From positions 1,860,001-1,924,000 of the forward strand of contig NZ_POSP01000003.1 of assembly GCF_002885975.1 (NCBI RefSeq): a stretch of 64,000 bases of DNA. Direction: 5' to 3'. The DNA is from Paucibacter aquatile (lineage in GTDB: Bacteria > Pseudomonadota > Gammaproteobacteria > Burkholderiales > Burkholderiaceae_C). The notes under the pieces are model-generated. The model was given only the letters and a program-made list of their open reading frames with translations, was not told where the DNA came from and did not search any database. Below are positions 8,385 through 16,324 of the stretch, piece after piece. The stretch's first letter is position 1; every line of letters begins with the position of its first letter. Made by a program: the position numbers and the translations under genes.

Positions 8385-8550
8385 AGATGCGGAGTCTAGG
8401 GCCAGCCCCCCCCAGCTGCCCCTCGCGGGCGCACACCGCGCATCTGCGGGTTATGCCGGGAGGGTGCACCGGCTGCGCTGCTTCATACTGGACCGAACCC
8501 TCTGCCCGCCGATGCAGGCGGACCCCGGCTCAGCGCACGACTCTTTCGGC

Positions 8551-9642
8551 ATGAATGATGCATCGCAACCCTCGGCCGCCCGAGGCCAGGCCTCGCGCAA
8601 GTTAGCAACTCCACCACCGCCCCGACCGCCGGTGCTGCGCTCCGTCCAGTTCGCCTCGCGCGAGGGCATCGAACACTATTTCGCCGAGCTGAACGCACGC
8701 GCGCCCTCGGCGCATCGCGAGATTGCGTCCTGGGGCCGGGACCGGGCCGCGCGCCTGAACTTGGAGCTGGTGCAGGCGCCGAGCGCCCTGCAAGCCGGCG
8801 CGGCGCCCCAGCTGTTTCTGACCGAATCGCGCAACAGCTTTGTCCTGAACGTGCGCTCTCAGGACAGCAGCGCGCCAGCTGAGCACGCGCCGCATCTGCT
8901 GGTGGGCCTGGTGCTGTCCGGCTCGGTGCGCCTGCAGATGCTGAACGAGGGCGGATGCCTGGCGCGCGCCGGTGAAGGCCTGGTCTTCAACCCGGCCGAG
9001 GTGGAGCGGGCCCAGTTCGCGGCCGATTCGCATTTTGTGGAGATCGCCCTGCCGCGCGAGCCCCTGCTGCGCCTGAGCTCCGCCCTGTGGGCCGTGCCGG
9101 GCGCAGAGGCGCCGCCTGCACGCTTGCAGCCCAAGCTCGCCCCCGGCCTGGCGCAGAAGCTGCACTTCATGGCGCGGCAAGCCAGCGGCCTGCTGCAGCA
9201 GGGCGATGGCGCCATGCCGCCCCTGCTGATCGAGCGCTGGGTGGAGATGATGGGACTGAGCTTGCTGCATGAGCAGACCGCACTCGGCCCCGCTGCCGCG
9301 GCCCAGCACAAGCGCCGCGAGGAGCCCCTGCTGCCGCGCAGCCTGAGCCGCGCGCTGGACTACCTCGACGCCCATGCCCAGAGCGAGATCCTGCTGAGCG
9401 ATATCGCCGCAGCCGCCTGTGTCAGCGTCAGCAGCCTGCTGCGCCATTTCAATGAGCATCTGGGCCTCACGCCCATGGCCTACCTGCGCCAGCTGCGCCT
9501 GGACCGCGCCCGCGCCGAGCTGCGCCAGGGTCAGGCCGGCCGCATTGCTGAGCTGGCGCAGCGCTGGGGTTTTCAAAGCGCCGGCAAGTTCAGCCAGGCT
9601 TACTTGCGCCGCTTTGGCGAGCGGCCGAGCGAGAGCCGCTGA
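8551..9642 (+). CDS. AraC family transcriptional regulator
   Basis: 363 residues from the ATG at 8551; no clear ribosome site marks the start and an ATG at 8513 is in the same frame. The C-terminal 100 residues hold two helix-turn-helix motifs (LLSDIAAAACVSVSSLLRHF and IAELAQRWGFQSAGKFSQAY) typical of AraC. The N-terminal two thirds look like an AraC-binding-like sensor domain (VGLVLSGSVRLQML...). No target operon is apparent; it precedes the PEP-CTERM gene by 235 bases. The effector is unknown. Confidence 0.85.
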   Translation: MNDASQPSAARGQASRKLATPPPPRPPVLRSVQFASREGIEHYFAELNARAPSAHREIASWGRDRAARLNLELVQAPSALQAGAAPQLFLTESRNSFVLNVRSQDSSAPAEHAPHLLVGLVLSGSVRLQMLNEGGCLARAGEGLVFNPAEVERAQFAADSHFVEIALPREPLLRLSSALWAVPGAEAPPARLQPKLAPGLAQKLHFMARQASGLLQQGDGAMPPLLIERWVEMMGLSLLHEQTALGPAAAAQHKRREEPLLPRSLSRALDYLDAHAQSEILLSDIAAAACVSVSSLLRHFNEHLGLTPMAYLRQLRLDRARAELRQGQAGRIAELAQRWGFQSAGKFSQAYLRRFGERPSESR

Positions 9643-9877
9643 TTCAGCCCCGCCTGCCGCAGGCTCCCGCCCACTGGCCCGAAATCGTCAGGCCTGTCCC
9701 GCCATCGTCAATTTGCGCTGCGCTGCGGCCAAACCCGGTTCCAGCGCCCAGGCCGCGCTGCTAAGGTGAAAACCGTTCGCCAGACCTAACCCCGCCGCAT
9801 CGCGGTATCGGGTGGCCTTCACTTGCTTTTCTGGCCCCTGTTTTTCCACCTTTCTCTCTCAGCACAGCCCACGCCGT

Positions 9878-11083
9878 ATGAATCCCAACATGCCCACCTC
9901 CTCGAACCGCAAGCACCGCCTTCTGATCCAGGCCCTGACCCTCAGTGCCGCGGCCGCCTTCGCCAGCGGCGCACAGGCCGATGCGCCCAGCTACACCATC
10001 GTCGACCTCGGCGTCATCGGCAATGGCGAGTTCTCGCAAGCCTTTGGCAGCTCGCGCAACGGCAGCTTTGTGGTCGGCCGCTCGTCCGACAGCCAGGACC
10101 AGGCCTATCGCTGGAGCGCTCAGGGCGGCATGCAGGCGCTGGGCAATATCGACGGCCGCCAGTTCGCCACCGCTCACGGTGTCAACAACGCCGGCCTCAC
10201 GGTCGGCGTGTCGGCCGCCACCTGGTTCGGCACCGCCCCCCTGCCGGTGATGTGGAACCCGAACGGCAGCGTCACAGCCCTGGCCCTGCCCGAGGGCTAT
10301 GGCTGGGGTGCCGCGAACGCCGTCAACAACAGCGGCCTCATCGTCGGCCGCGCCGGCTCGCAGGACGGCGACCGCGCCGTGCTCTTCAATGCCGCCACCG
10401 GCAGCAGCCAGATCATCAACGCCACCACGGCCAACGGCAGTTTCATGACCGAGGCCTTTGGCGTCAACGACGCCGGCCTGGTGGTGGGCATCGGCACCGA
10501 TCCCAGCGATCTCGCTCTCATCGTCGGCATGGTCTACAACTCGGCCACCGGCGAGATGAGCAGCCTCGGCGCCCTGCCCGGCCATAACTCGGCCATCAAT
10601 TTCGGCGTCAGCAACAACGGCTCTGTGGTCGGCTCCAGCAGCATCTACAGCAGCGAGAGCAGCCCCTTCATCTGGTCGGCCAGCCAAGGAATGAAAGCCA
10701 TCAGCCTGCCCCCGAACACCTCCAACGGCTCGGGCAGCGGCGTCAACGACAAAGGCTGGGTGGTCGGCAACGCCGGCGGCGAGTTCTCCATCCCTTTTCT
10801 CTACGCCGACGGCAACACCTACACCCTCCAAAGCCTGCTGCCCGCCGGCAGCGACTGGGACTTCAGCACCAACACCAGCGCCTCCGCCATGGCCATCGCC
10901 GACAACGGCAGCATCATCGGCACAGCCGTCCACAACGGCCAGGTCCATGCCTACCAAATGACCCTGGTGTCCAGCGTGCCGGAGCCGGAGAGCTGGGTGC
11001 TGACCTTGGGCGGCCTCGGCTGGCTGGGCGTCCTCAGCCGCCGCCGTGCCAAGGCCACTCCGACAAACTCACCTCAGCGCTGA
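9878..11083 (+). CDS. PEP-CTERM sorted HAF-repeat surface protein
   Basis: 401 residues from the ATG at 9878 (an ATG at 9890 is possible). An N-terminal signal peptide (LTLSAAAAFASGAQA) is followed by repeated units with the pattern GVNNAGLTVG / AVNNSGLIVG / GVNDAGLVVG, the so-called HAF repeats. The C-terminus is a textbook PEP-CTERM signal: VPEPESW, a hydrophobic stretch, then RRRAK. Such proteins are processed by an exosortase (EpsH type) and attached or released with exopolysaccharide. No exosortase gene is in this window. It is followed by a strong terminator. Confidence 0.88.
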   Translation: MNPNMPTSSNRKHRLLIQALTLSAAAAFASGAQADAPSYTIVDLGVIGNGEFSQAFGSSRNGSFVVGRSSDSQDQAYRWSAQGGMQALGNIDGRQFATAHGVNNAGLTVGVSAATWFGTAPLPVMWNPNGSVTALALPEGYGWGAANAVNNSGLIVGRAGSQDGDRAVLFNAATGSSQIINATTANGSFMTEAFGVNDAGLVVGIGTDPSDLALIVGMVYNSATGEMSSLGALPGHNSAINFGVSNNGSVVGSSSIYSSESSPFIWSASQGMKAISLPPNTSNGSGSGVNDKGWVVGNAGGEFSIPFLYADGNTYTLQSLLPAGSDWDFSTNTSASAMAIADNGSIIGTAVHNGQVHAYQMTLVSSVPEPESWVLTLGGLGWLGVLSRRRAKATPTNSPQR

Positions 11084-11146
11084 CCCACTCCGGGCCCTCA
11101 GAGTTCCCGATTCCTCATCTCGCACGGCTTCACGCCTTGCCTTCAC

Positions 11147-11167
11147 GCCCGCAACTGCGGGCTTTTT
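11147..11167 (+). terminator. Rho-independent terminator after the PEP-CTERM gene
   Basis: GCCCGCA-AC-TGCGGGC stem followed by TTTTT, 63 bases downstream of the stop codon. Confidence 0.85.
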
Positions 11168-11303
11168 CGCGAAAGGGAGATTGCAATAAACATCCAGCCA
11201 CCCCTGACCCGGTGATTCCTGAAAAAGTGAGGCAAAGAGTGCGGCAAACGGCGGCAAACCTCGACCGCGCACCGCGAAATGGGTGTGGCTTGGATGGGAT
11301 GAC

Positions 11304-11380
<77 letters not shown>

Positions 11381-11522
11381 CCGGGGGACTTGCGACCCTT
11401 GGAGAAGATGAAAAAATCGCCGGCCTTGCACCGACGAAGCCCGCGATTGTATAGGGGGCGCCGCGGGCGAGGGCTGGGGGCCTAAGGGGCTCGTGAATCG
11501 TGAAGCAGCCTGACCCGCAGGT

Positions 11523-11546
11523 GTTCACCTGTTCACCCGTTCACTC
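11523..11546. repeat. Degenerate octamer run related to 5441-5470
   Basis: GTTCACCT GTTCACCC GTTCACTC in tandem, downstream of hrcA (minus strand). Same unit as the repeat that closes the response regulator gene. Confidence 0.7.
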
Positions 11547-11581
11547 AATCACCACCCACGCGGTGCGCCCCTCCCCGCCCT

Positions 11582-12601
11582 TTATTTCTGCGACAGCGCC
11601 TGACTCACCATCCGCGAGGTGATGTCCACGATCTGGATCATGCGGTCGTAGGCCATGCGGGTGGGGCCGATGACGCCCAGGGTGCCGACGACCTGGCCAT
11701 TGACTTCGTAGGGCGAGGAGACGATGGAGAGTTCCTCGAAGGGCACGACCTGGCTCTCACCGCCGATGTAGATGCGCACGCCTTCGGCGCGGCTGGAGAC
11801 GTCGAGCAGGCGCATGAGCTGCGTCTTTTGCTCGAACATATCGAACAGGCGGCGCAGGCTGCCCATATCGTTGGAGAAGTCCTGCACGGTGAGCAGATTG
11901 CGCTCGCCGGAGATGATGACGCGCTCCTGCTCGTCGGCCATGGCTTCGCTGCCCACCTGGACCGCTGCGCTCATCAGGCCGGAGATTTCGCTGCGCAGCT
12001 GGTCCACCTCGCTCTTGAGGCGCTCGCGCACGGCCTCGAGGCTCAGGCCGGCGTAGCTGGCGTTGAGGCGGTTGCTGGCCTCGGCCAGCTCGGCCTGGCT
12101 GTGGTCTTGGGCGGTGAAGATGACGCGGTTCTGCACATCGCCATCGGGCGAGACCATGATGACCAGCACGCGGCGCTCGCCCAGGCGCAGGAACTCGATG
12201 TGGTGAAAAACGCTGGGCTTGCGCGGCGCGGTGACCACGCCGACGAAATTGGACAGGCTGGACAGCAGATGCGCGGCGCTGGCGATCACGCGCTGGGGCT
12301 GGTCGGGCTGGATCTGGGCCTCGATCGGCCGGTCATCGGGCACCACCAGGCCGGGCTGGGCGGTCAGCATGGTGTCGACAAAGAGCCGGTAGCCGCGCGC
12401 CGTGGGGATGCGGCCGGCGCTGGTGTGGGGGCTGGCGATCAGGCCCAGCTCTTCCAGATCGGCCATCACATTGCGGATGGTGGCAGGACTCAGCTCCAGG
12501 CCCGAGGCTTTGGACAGGGTGCGGGAACCGACAGGTTGGCCGTCCGCGATATAGCGTTCGACCAGGGTTTTCAGCAGGGATTTGGATCGCTCGTCGAGCA
12601 T
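11582..12601 (-). CDS. hrcA: Heat-inducible transcription repressor HrcA
   Basis: 339 residues, the usual size. The N-terminal winged helix contains GQPVGSRTLSKASGLELSPA and the highly conserved LGLIASPHTSAGRIPT. The C-terminal dimerisation part ends with GVIGPTRMAYDRMIQIVD. It represses heat-shock chaperone genes through CIRCE operators with GroEL as a co-factor. Divergent from nadK with 68 bases between start codons, a common betaproteobacterial arrangement. No CIRCE element was recognised in the short gap. Confidence 0.95.
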   Translation of the reverse strand: MLDERSKSLLKTLVERYIADGQPVGSRTLSKASGLELSPATIRNVMADLEELGLIASPHTSAGRIPTARGYRLFVDTMLTAQPGLVVPDDRPIEAQIQPDQPQRVIASAAHLLSSLSNFVGVVTAPRKPSVFHHIEFLRLGERRVLVIMVSPDGDVQNRVIFTAQDHSQAELAEASNRLNASYAGLSLEAVRERLKSEVDQLRSEISGLMSAAVQVGSEAMADEQERVIISGERNLLTVQDFSNDMGSLRRLFDMFEQKTQLMRLLDVSSRAEGVRIYIGGESQVVPFEELSIVSSPYEVNGQVVGTLGVIGPTRMAYDRMIQIVDITSRMVSQALSQK

Positions 12602-12669
12602 GGCGGCATTGTAGGGACTGGCGCCCGCCTTCAGCGGACTGACATAGTGCTGTGGTGTAATTCTTCGCT

Positions 12670-13545
12670 ATGGCCAAACGTTTCCAACATGTGGCAATCG
12701 TCGGCAAACACCAGGCCCGCGGCATACGCCCGATTCTGGAGGAGATTGCCGATTTTCTGATGCGGCAAGGCCTCGATGTTTCCCTCGAAAGCGAGACCGC
12801 CCTCAACACCGGCATGACGGCCTTCGAGGCCTTGACGACCGAGGAGCTGGGCTCGCGCTGCGACCTGGCCATCGTCGTCGGCGGTGACGGCACCATGCTC
12901 GGTTTCGCGCGCGAGATGGCGCCGCATGGCATCCCGCTGGTGGGCATCAACCAGGGCCGCCTGGGCTTCATCACCGACATCTCGCTGGAGAAGTTTCAGG
13001 AAGCGCTGGCGCCGATTCTGGACGGCGATTTCGAGACCGAAAAGCGCTCCATGCTGGAAGGCTCGGTCTGGCGCGATGGCGAGAGCATCTTCGACGGCCT
13101 GGCCTTGAACGATGTGGTGGTCAGCCGCGGCGCCACCGCCAGCATGGTGGAGCTGCGCATCGATGTGGGCGACGAGTTCGTGGCCAATATGCGGGCCGAC
13201 GGTGTGATCGTCGCCTCGCCCACCGGCTCCACCGCCTACGCCCTCTCGGCCGGCGGCCCCATCATGCACCCCAGCATCGGCGGCTGGCTGCTGGTGCCGA
13301 TCGCCTCGCACACCCTGTCCAACCGGCCCATCGTGCTGCCGGACACCGGCGAGGTGCGCATGGAGATCGTGGCCGGGCGCGATGCCAGCGTCAATTTCGA
13401 TATGCAAAGCCTGGCCAGCCTGCTGCACGGCGACCGCATCACTGTGCGCCGCTCGGCCCACCAGGTCTGCTTCCTGCACCCCAAGGGCTGGAGCTATTAC
13501 GCCACCCTGCGCCGCAAGCTGCGCTGGTACGAAGGGGTGAGCTGA
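12670..13545 (+). CDS. nadK: NAD kinase
   Basis: 291 residues. The GGDGT motif (VVGGDGTMLGFAREMA), the substrate loop LVGINQGRLGFITDI and the ATP-site stretch ASPTGSTAYALSAGGPI are all intact. It phosphorylates NAD to NADP in the cytosol. It is followed after 3 bases by recN, so the two are one transcript. Confidence 0.96.
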   Translation: MAKRFQHVAIVGKHQARGIRPILEEIADFLMRQGLDVSLESETALNTGMTAFEALTTEELGSRCDLAIVVGGDGTMLGFAREMAPHGIPLVGINQGRLGFITDISLEKFQEALAPILDGDFETEKRSMLEGSVWRDGESIFDGLALNDVVVSRGATASMVELRIDVGDEFVANMRADGVIVASPTGSTAYALSAGGPIMHPSIGGWLLVPIASHTLSNRPIVLPDTGEVRMEIVAGRDASVNFDMQSLASLLHGDRITVRRSAHQVCFLHPKGWSYYATLRRKLRWYEGVS

Positions 13546-13548
13546 ACC

Positions 13549-15300
13549 ATGTTGCGACGCCTGAGTCTGCGTGACTTCGTCATCGTGCCCGAGCTGGAGC
13601 TCGATTTTGGCGCCGGCTTTTCGGTGCTGACCGGCGAGACCGGAGCCGGCAAGTCCATCCTGATCGACGCGCTGCAGCTGGCCCTGGGCCAGCGCGGCGA
13701 TGCCGGCGTGGTGCGCGAAGGCGCGGCGCGCGCCGAGATCTCGGCCGAGTTTGACTGCCCCGCGCACCTGAGCGGCTGGCTGGACGAAGCCGGTTTTGAA
13801 TCCGAGGGCGCCAGCCTGTTGCTGCGCCGCGTGATCGACAGCCAGGGCAAGAGCCGCGCCTGGATCAATGGCAGCGCCGCCACCGTGAGCCAGCTGCGCG
13901 AGCTGGCCGACAGCCTGCTGGACATCCACGGCCAGCACGCCTGGCAAGGCCTGACCCGCCCGGCCTCGGTGCGCGAGCTGCTGGACCAGTACGCCGACCT
14001 CGACACCCGCCCCCTGGCCGCCGCATTCGCCGACTGGAAGCGCGCCAGCGAAGCGCTGGACGCCGCGCAGACGCGCCAGAACGAGCTGCTCAGCGAGCGC
14101 GAACGCCTGGCCTGGCAGATCGGCGAGATCGACCGCCTGGCCCCGGGCGCCGACGAGTGGGACGAACTCAATGCCGAGCACCAGCGGCTCTCGCATGCGC
14201 AATCGCTGCTCGACGCGGTGCGCGCCGCGCTGAACGCGCTCAGCGAAGCCGAGGACAGCACGGCCGAAGGCCTGACCGGCGACGCACTGGACCGGCTGGA
14301 AGATGTGCTCGAGTACGACGCCCGCCTGGCCCCGGCAGTGGAAGCGCTGCGTGGCGCCCAGGCCCAGATCCAGGACGCCAGCCACACCCTCAGCGCCTAT
14401 CTGCACAAGGCCGATGGTGAACCCGGCCGCATGGAAGAGCTGGACGAGCGCGTCTCCGCCTGGCTGACCCTGGCCCGCCGCTACCGCCGCCCGCCGCAGG
14501 AGCTGCCGGCCCTGCATGCGCAGTGGCGCGAGGAGCTGGCCGCGCTGGACGCCGCCACCGATCTGGCCGCCCTGCAAACCAGCCTGGCCGCGGCCCGCAA
14601 GGCCTTTGATGCCGAAGCCCGCCGGGTCAGCGCGGCACGCGCGCAAGCGGCCCCGGCCCTGGCCAGCGCCGTCACCGCGGCCATGCAGCTGCTGGGCATG
14701 AACGGCGGCCAGTTCGACATCGCCTTGCTGCCGCAGGAACAGCCGCAAAGCTACGGCCAGGAGTCGGCCGAGTTCCTGGTGGCCGGCCATGCCGGCAGCG
14801 CACCGCGGCCGCTGGCCAAGGTGGCGTCGGGCGGCGAGCTCTCGCGCATCGCCCTGGCGATTGCCGTGACCACCTGCCAGAAGACAGGCACCGGCGTGAA
14901 TGCCGGCGTGGGCACCTTGATCTTTGACGAAATCGACGCCGGCGTCGGCGGCGCCGTGGCCGAGACCGTAGGCCGGCTGATGAAGCAGCTGGGCCGCAGC
15001 CGCCAGGTGCTGGCCGTCACCCACCTGCCCCAGGTGGCGGCCTGTGCCGACCACCATCTGGTGGTGGCCAAGGCCTTGCGCGGCGGCCAGACCTGCAGCG
15101 ATGTGCAGCCGGTGCTGGGCGAAACCCGCGTGGCCGAAATCGCGCGCATGCTGGGCGGCGAGCGCCTCTCCTCGGCCGCCCAGGCCCATGCCCAGGAGAT
15201 GCTGGACCTGTCGGCCCTGGACGCTGCGAACACGAGCCCTTCTTCTCTCTCTTCCCCCTCTTCTCCTTCCGCCGGCAAGGCCAAGAAAGCACGTTCATGA
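13549..15300 (+). CDS. recN: DNA repair protein RecN
   Basis: 583 residues. N-terminal Walker A GETGAGKS (about residue 28), a central coiled-coil region rich in Ala/Glu/Arg (about 160-370), then the C-terminal SMC-type signature ASGGELSRIALAIAV and Walker B TLIFDEIDAGVGG, ending with the D-loop VTHLPQVAA. SMC-like ATPase of recombinational double-strand break repair. The last 20 codons are Ser/Pro/Lys rich. Its stop overlaps the rapZ start as ATGA. Confidence 0.96.
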   Translation: MLRRLSLRDFVIVPELELDFGAGFSVLTGETGAGKSILIDALQLALGQRGDAGVVREGAARAEISAEFDCPAHLSGWLDEAGFESEGASLLLRRVIDSQGKSRAWINGSAATVSQLRELADSLLDIHGQHAWQGLTRPASVRELLDQYADLDTRPLAAAFADWKRASEALDAAQTRQNELLSERERLAWQIGEIDRLAPGADEWDELNAEHQRLSHAQSLLDAVRAALNALSEAEDSTAEGLTGDALDRLEDVLEYDARLAPAVEALRGAQAQIQDASHTLSAYLHKADGEPGRMEELDERVSAWLTLARRYRRPPQELPALHAQWREELAALDAATDLAALQTSLAAARKAFDAEARRVSAARAQAAPALASAVTAAMQLLGMNGGQFDIALLPQEQPQSYGQESAEFLVAGHAGSAPRPLAKVASGGELSRIALAIAVTTCQKTGTGVNAGVGTLIFDEIDAGVGGAVAETVGRLMKQLGRSRQVLAVTHLPQVAACADHHLVVAKALRGGQTCSDVQPVLGETRVAEIARMLGGERLSSAAQAHAQEMLDLSALDAANTSPSSLSSPSSPSAGKAKKARS

Positions 15301-16259
15301 GCACGACGACATCCCCCTACGATGCCGCCCAAGCCGAAGCCAGCTCGGTGGTCCTGGTGACCGGCATGTCCGGCGGCGGCAAGTCGCTGGCCATGCATGC
15401 GCTGGAAGATGCCGAGTTCTTCTGCGTGGACAACCTGCCGGCCGAGCTGCTGCTGGACTTCCTCAAGCTCGAAGCCCAGCGCGGCGAGCGCCGGGTGGCG
15501 ATTGCGGTCGATGTGCGCAGCGCCGGCTCCCTGCCCCTGCTGCTGCCCCTGTTCAAGCAGCTGCGCGCCTCGGGCGTGTCCATCCGCTCGATCTTTCTGG
15601 ATGCCAACACCGAGACCCTGATGCGGCGCTTCTCGGAAACGCGCCGCCCGCACCCGCTGCGCATCGACGAGACCAGCCAGTTCGGCGAGCTGGACGGCGG
15701 CGAATCGCGCACCCGCGGCGGCCACGGTGGCTCGGACAACGGCCACCGCGCCCTGCTGGAAGCCATCGAGCTGGAGCGCGAGATGCTCGCCGCCCTGCGC
15801 GTGGAATCCACCGTGCTGGACACCAGCCAGCTGCGCCCCGCCCAGCTGCGCGCCTGGGTGCGCGATCTGGTGCTGGCGCCCAGCAACAAGCTGACCCTGG
15901 TGTTCGAGTCCTTTGCCTTCAAGCACGGCGTGCCCAGCGATGCCGACTTTGTGTTCGATGTGCGCGTGCTGCCCAACCCCTATTACGACCGCGAGCTGCG
16001 GCCGCTGACCGGGCGCGACAAGCCGGTGGCCGATTTCCTGCAGGCCCAGCCCGAGGTGCAGGTGATGTTCAAGCAGATCGGCGAGTTCCTGAACCGCTGG
16101 CTGCCCAACTTTGCCGCCGATCAGCGCAGTTATCTGACCGTGGCCATCGGCTGCACCGGCGGCCAGCACCGCTCGGTCTATCTGGTCGAAACCCTGGCCC
16201 GCCTGTTCGGCAAGCATGGGCCGGTGCTCAAACGCCACCGCGAGCTGGACGCGCGCTGA
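15297..16259 (+). CDS. rapZ: RNase adapter protein RapZ
   Basis: 320 residues. Walker A GMSGGGKS near residue 24, then AEFFCVDNLP, the Walker B-like region and the conserved C-terminal IGCTGGQHRSVYLVE that binds ligands/RNA. In enterobacteria RapZ directs RNase E to GlmZ; in other proteobacteria it has a broader nucleotide-binding role. Here residues about 135-155 carry a Gly/Arg-rich stretch (GGESRTRGGHGG). It overlaps recN by four bases. Confidence 0.93.
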   Translation: MSTTTSPYDAAQAEASSVVLVTGMSGGGKSLAMHALEDAEFFCVDNLPAELLLDFLKLEAQRGERRVAIAVDVRSAGSLPLLLPLFKQLRASGVSIRSIFLDANTETLMRRFSETRRPHPLRIDETSQFGELDGGESRTRGGHGGSDNGHRALLEAIELEREMLAALRVESTVLDTSQLRPAQLRAWVRDLVLAPSNKLTLVFESFAFKHGVPSDADFVFDVRVLPNPYYDRELRPLTGRDKPVADFLQAQPEVQVMFKQIGEFLNRWLPNFAADQRSYLTVAIGCTGGQHRSVYLVETLARLFGKHGPVLKRHRELDAR

Positions 16260-16280
16260 GCGCCTTTGCTTTCGCCATGA

Positions 16281-16306
16281 AAAAAGCCCCGCATGCGGGG
16301 CTTTTG
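16281..16306. terminator. Bidirectional Rho-independent terminator
   Basis: GCCCCGC-AT-GCGGGGC flanked by an A run on the left and a T run on the right, so it can end transcripts of rapZ (plus) and of the receptor gene (minus). Confidence 0.9.
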
Positions 16307-16324
16307 TCTATGTGAGGAGGAAGC

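Noticed and set aside
9813..9827. Sigma-54-like site TGGCCT...TTGCT upstream of the PEP-CTERM gene
   Set aside because: The GG-to-GC spacing is 9 bases instead of the strict 10 and the -24 half is imperfect.
12631..15189. Very long open frame (over 850 codons) on the minus strand
   Set aside because: It is antisense to nadK and recN, both clearly real; long antisense frames are expected at this GC content.
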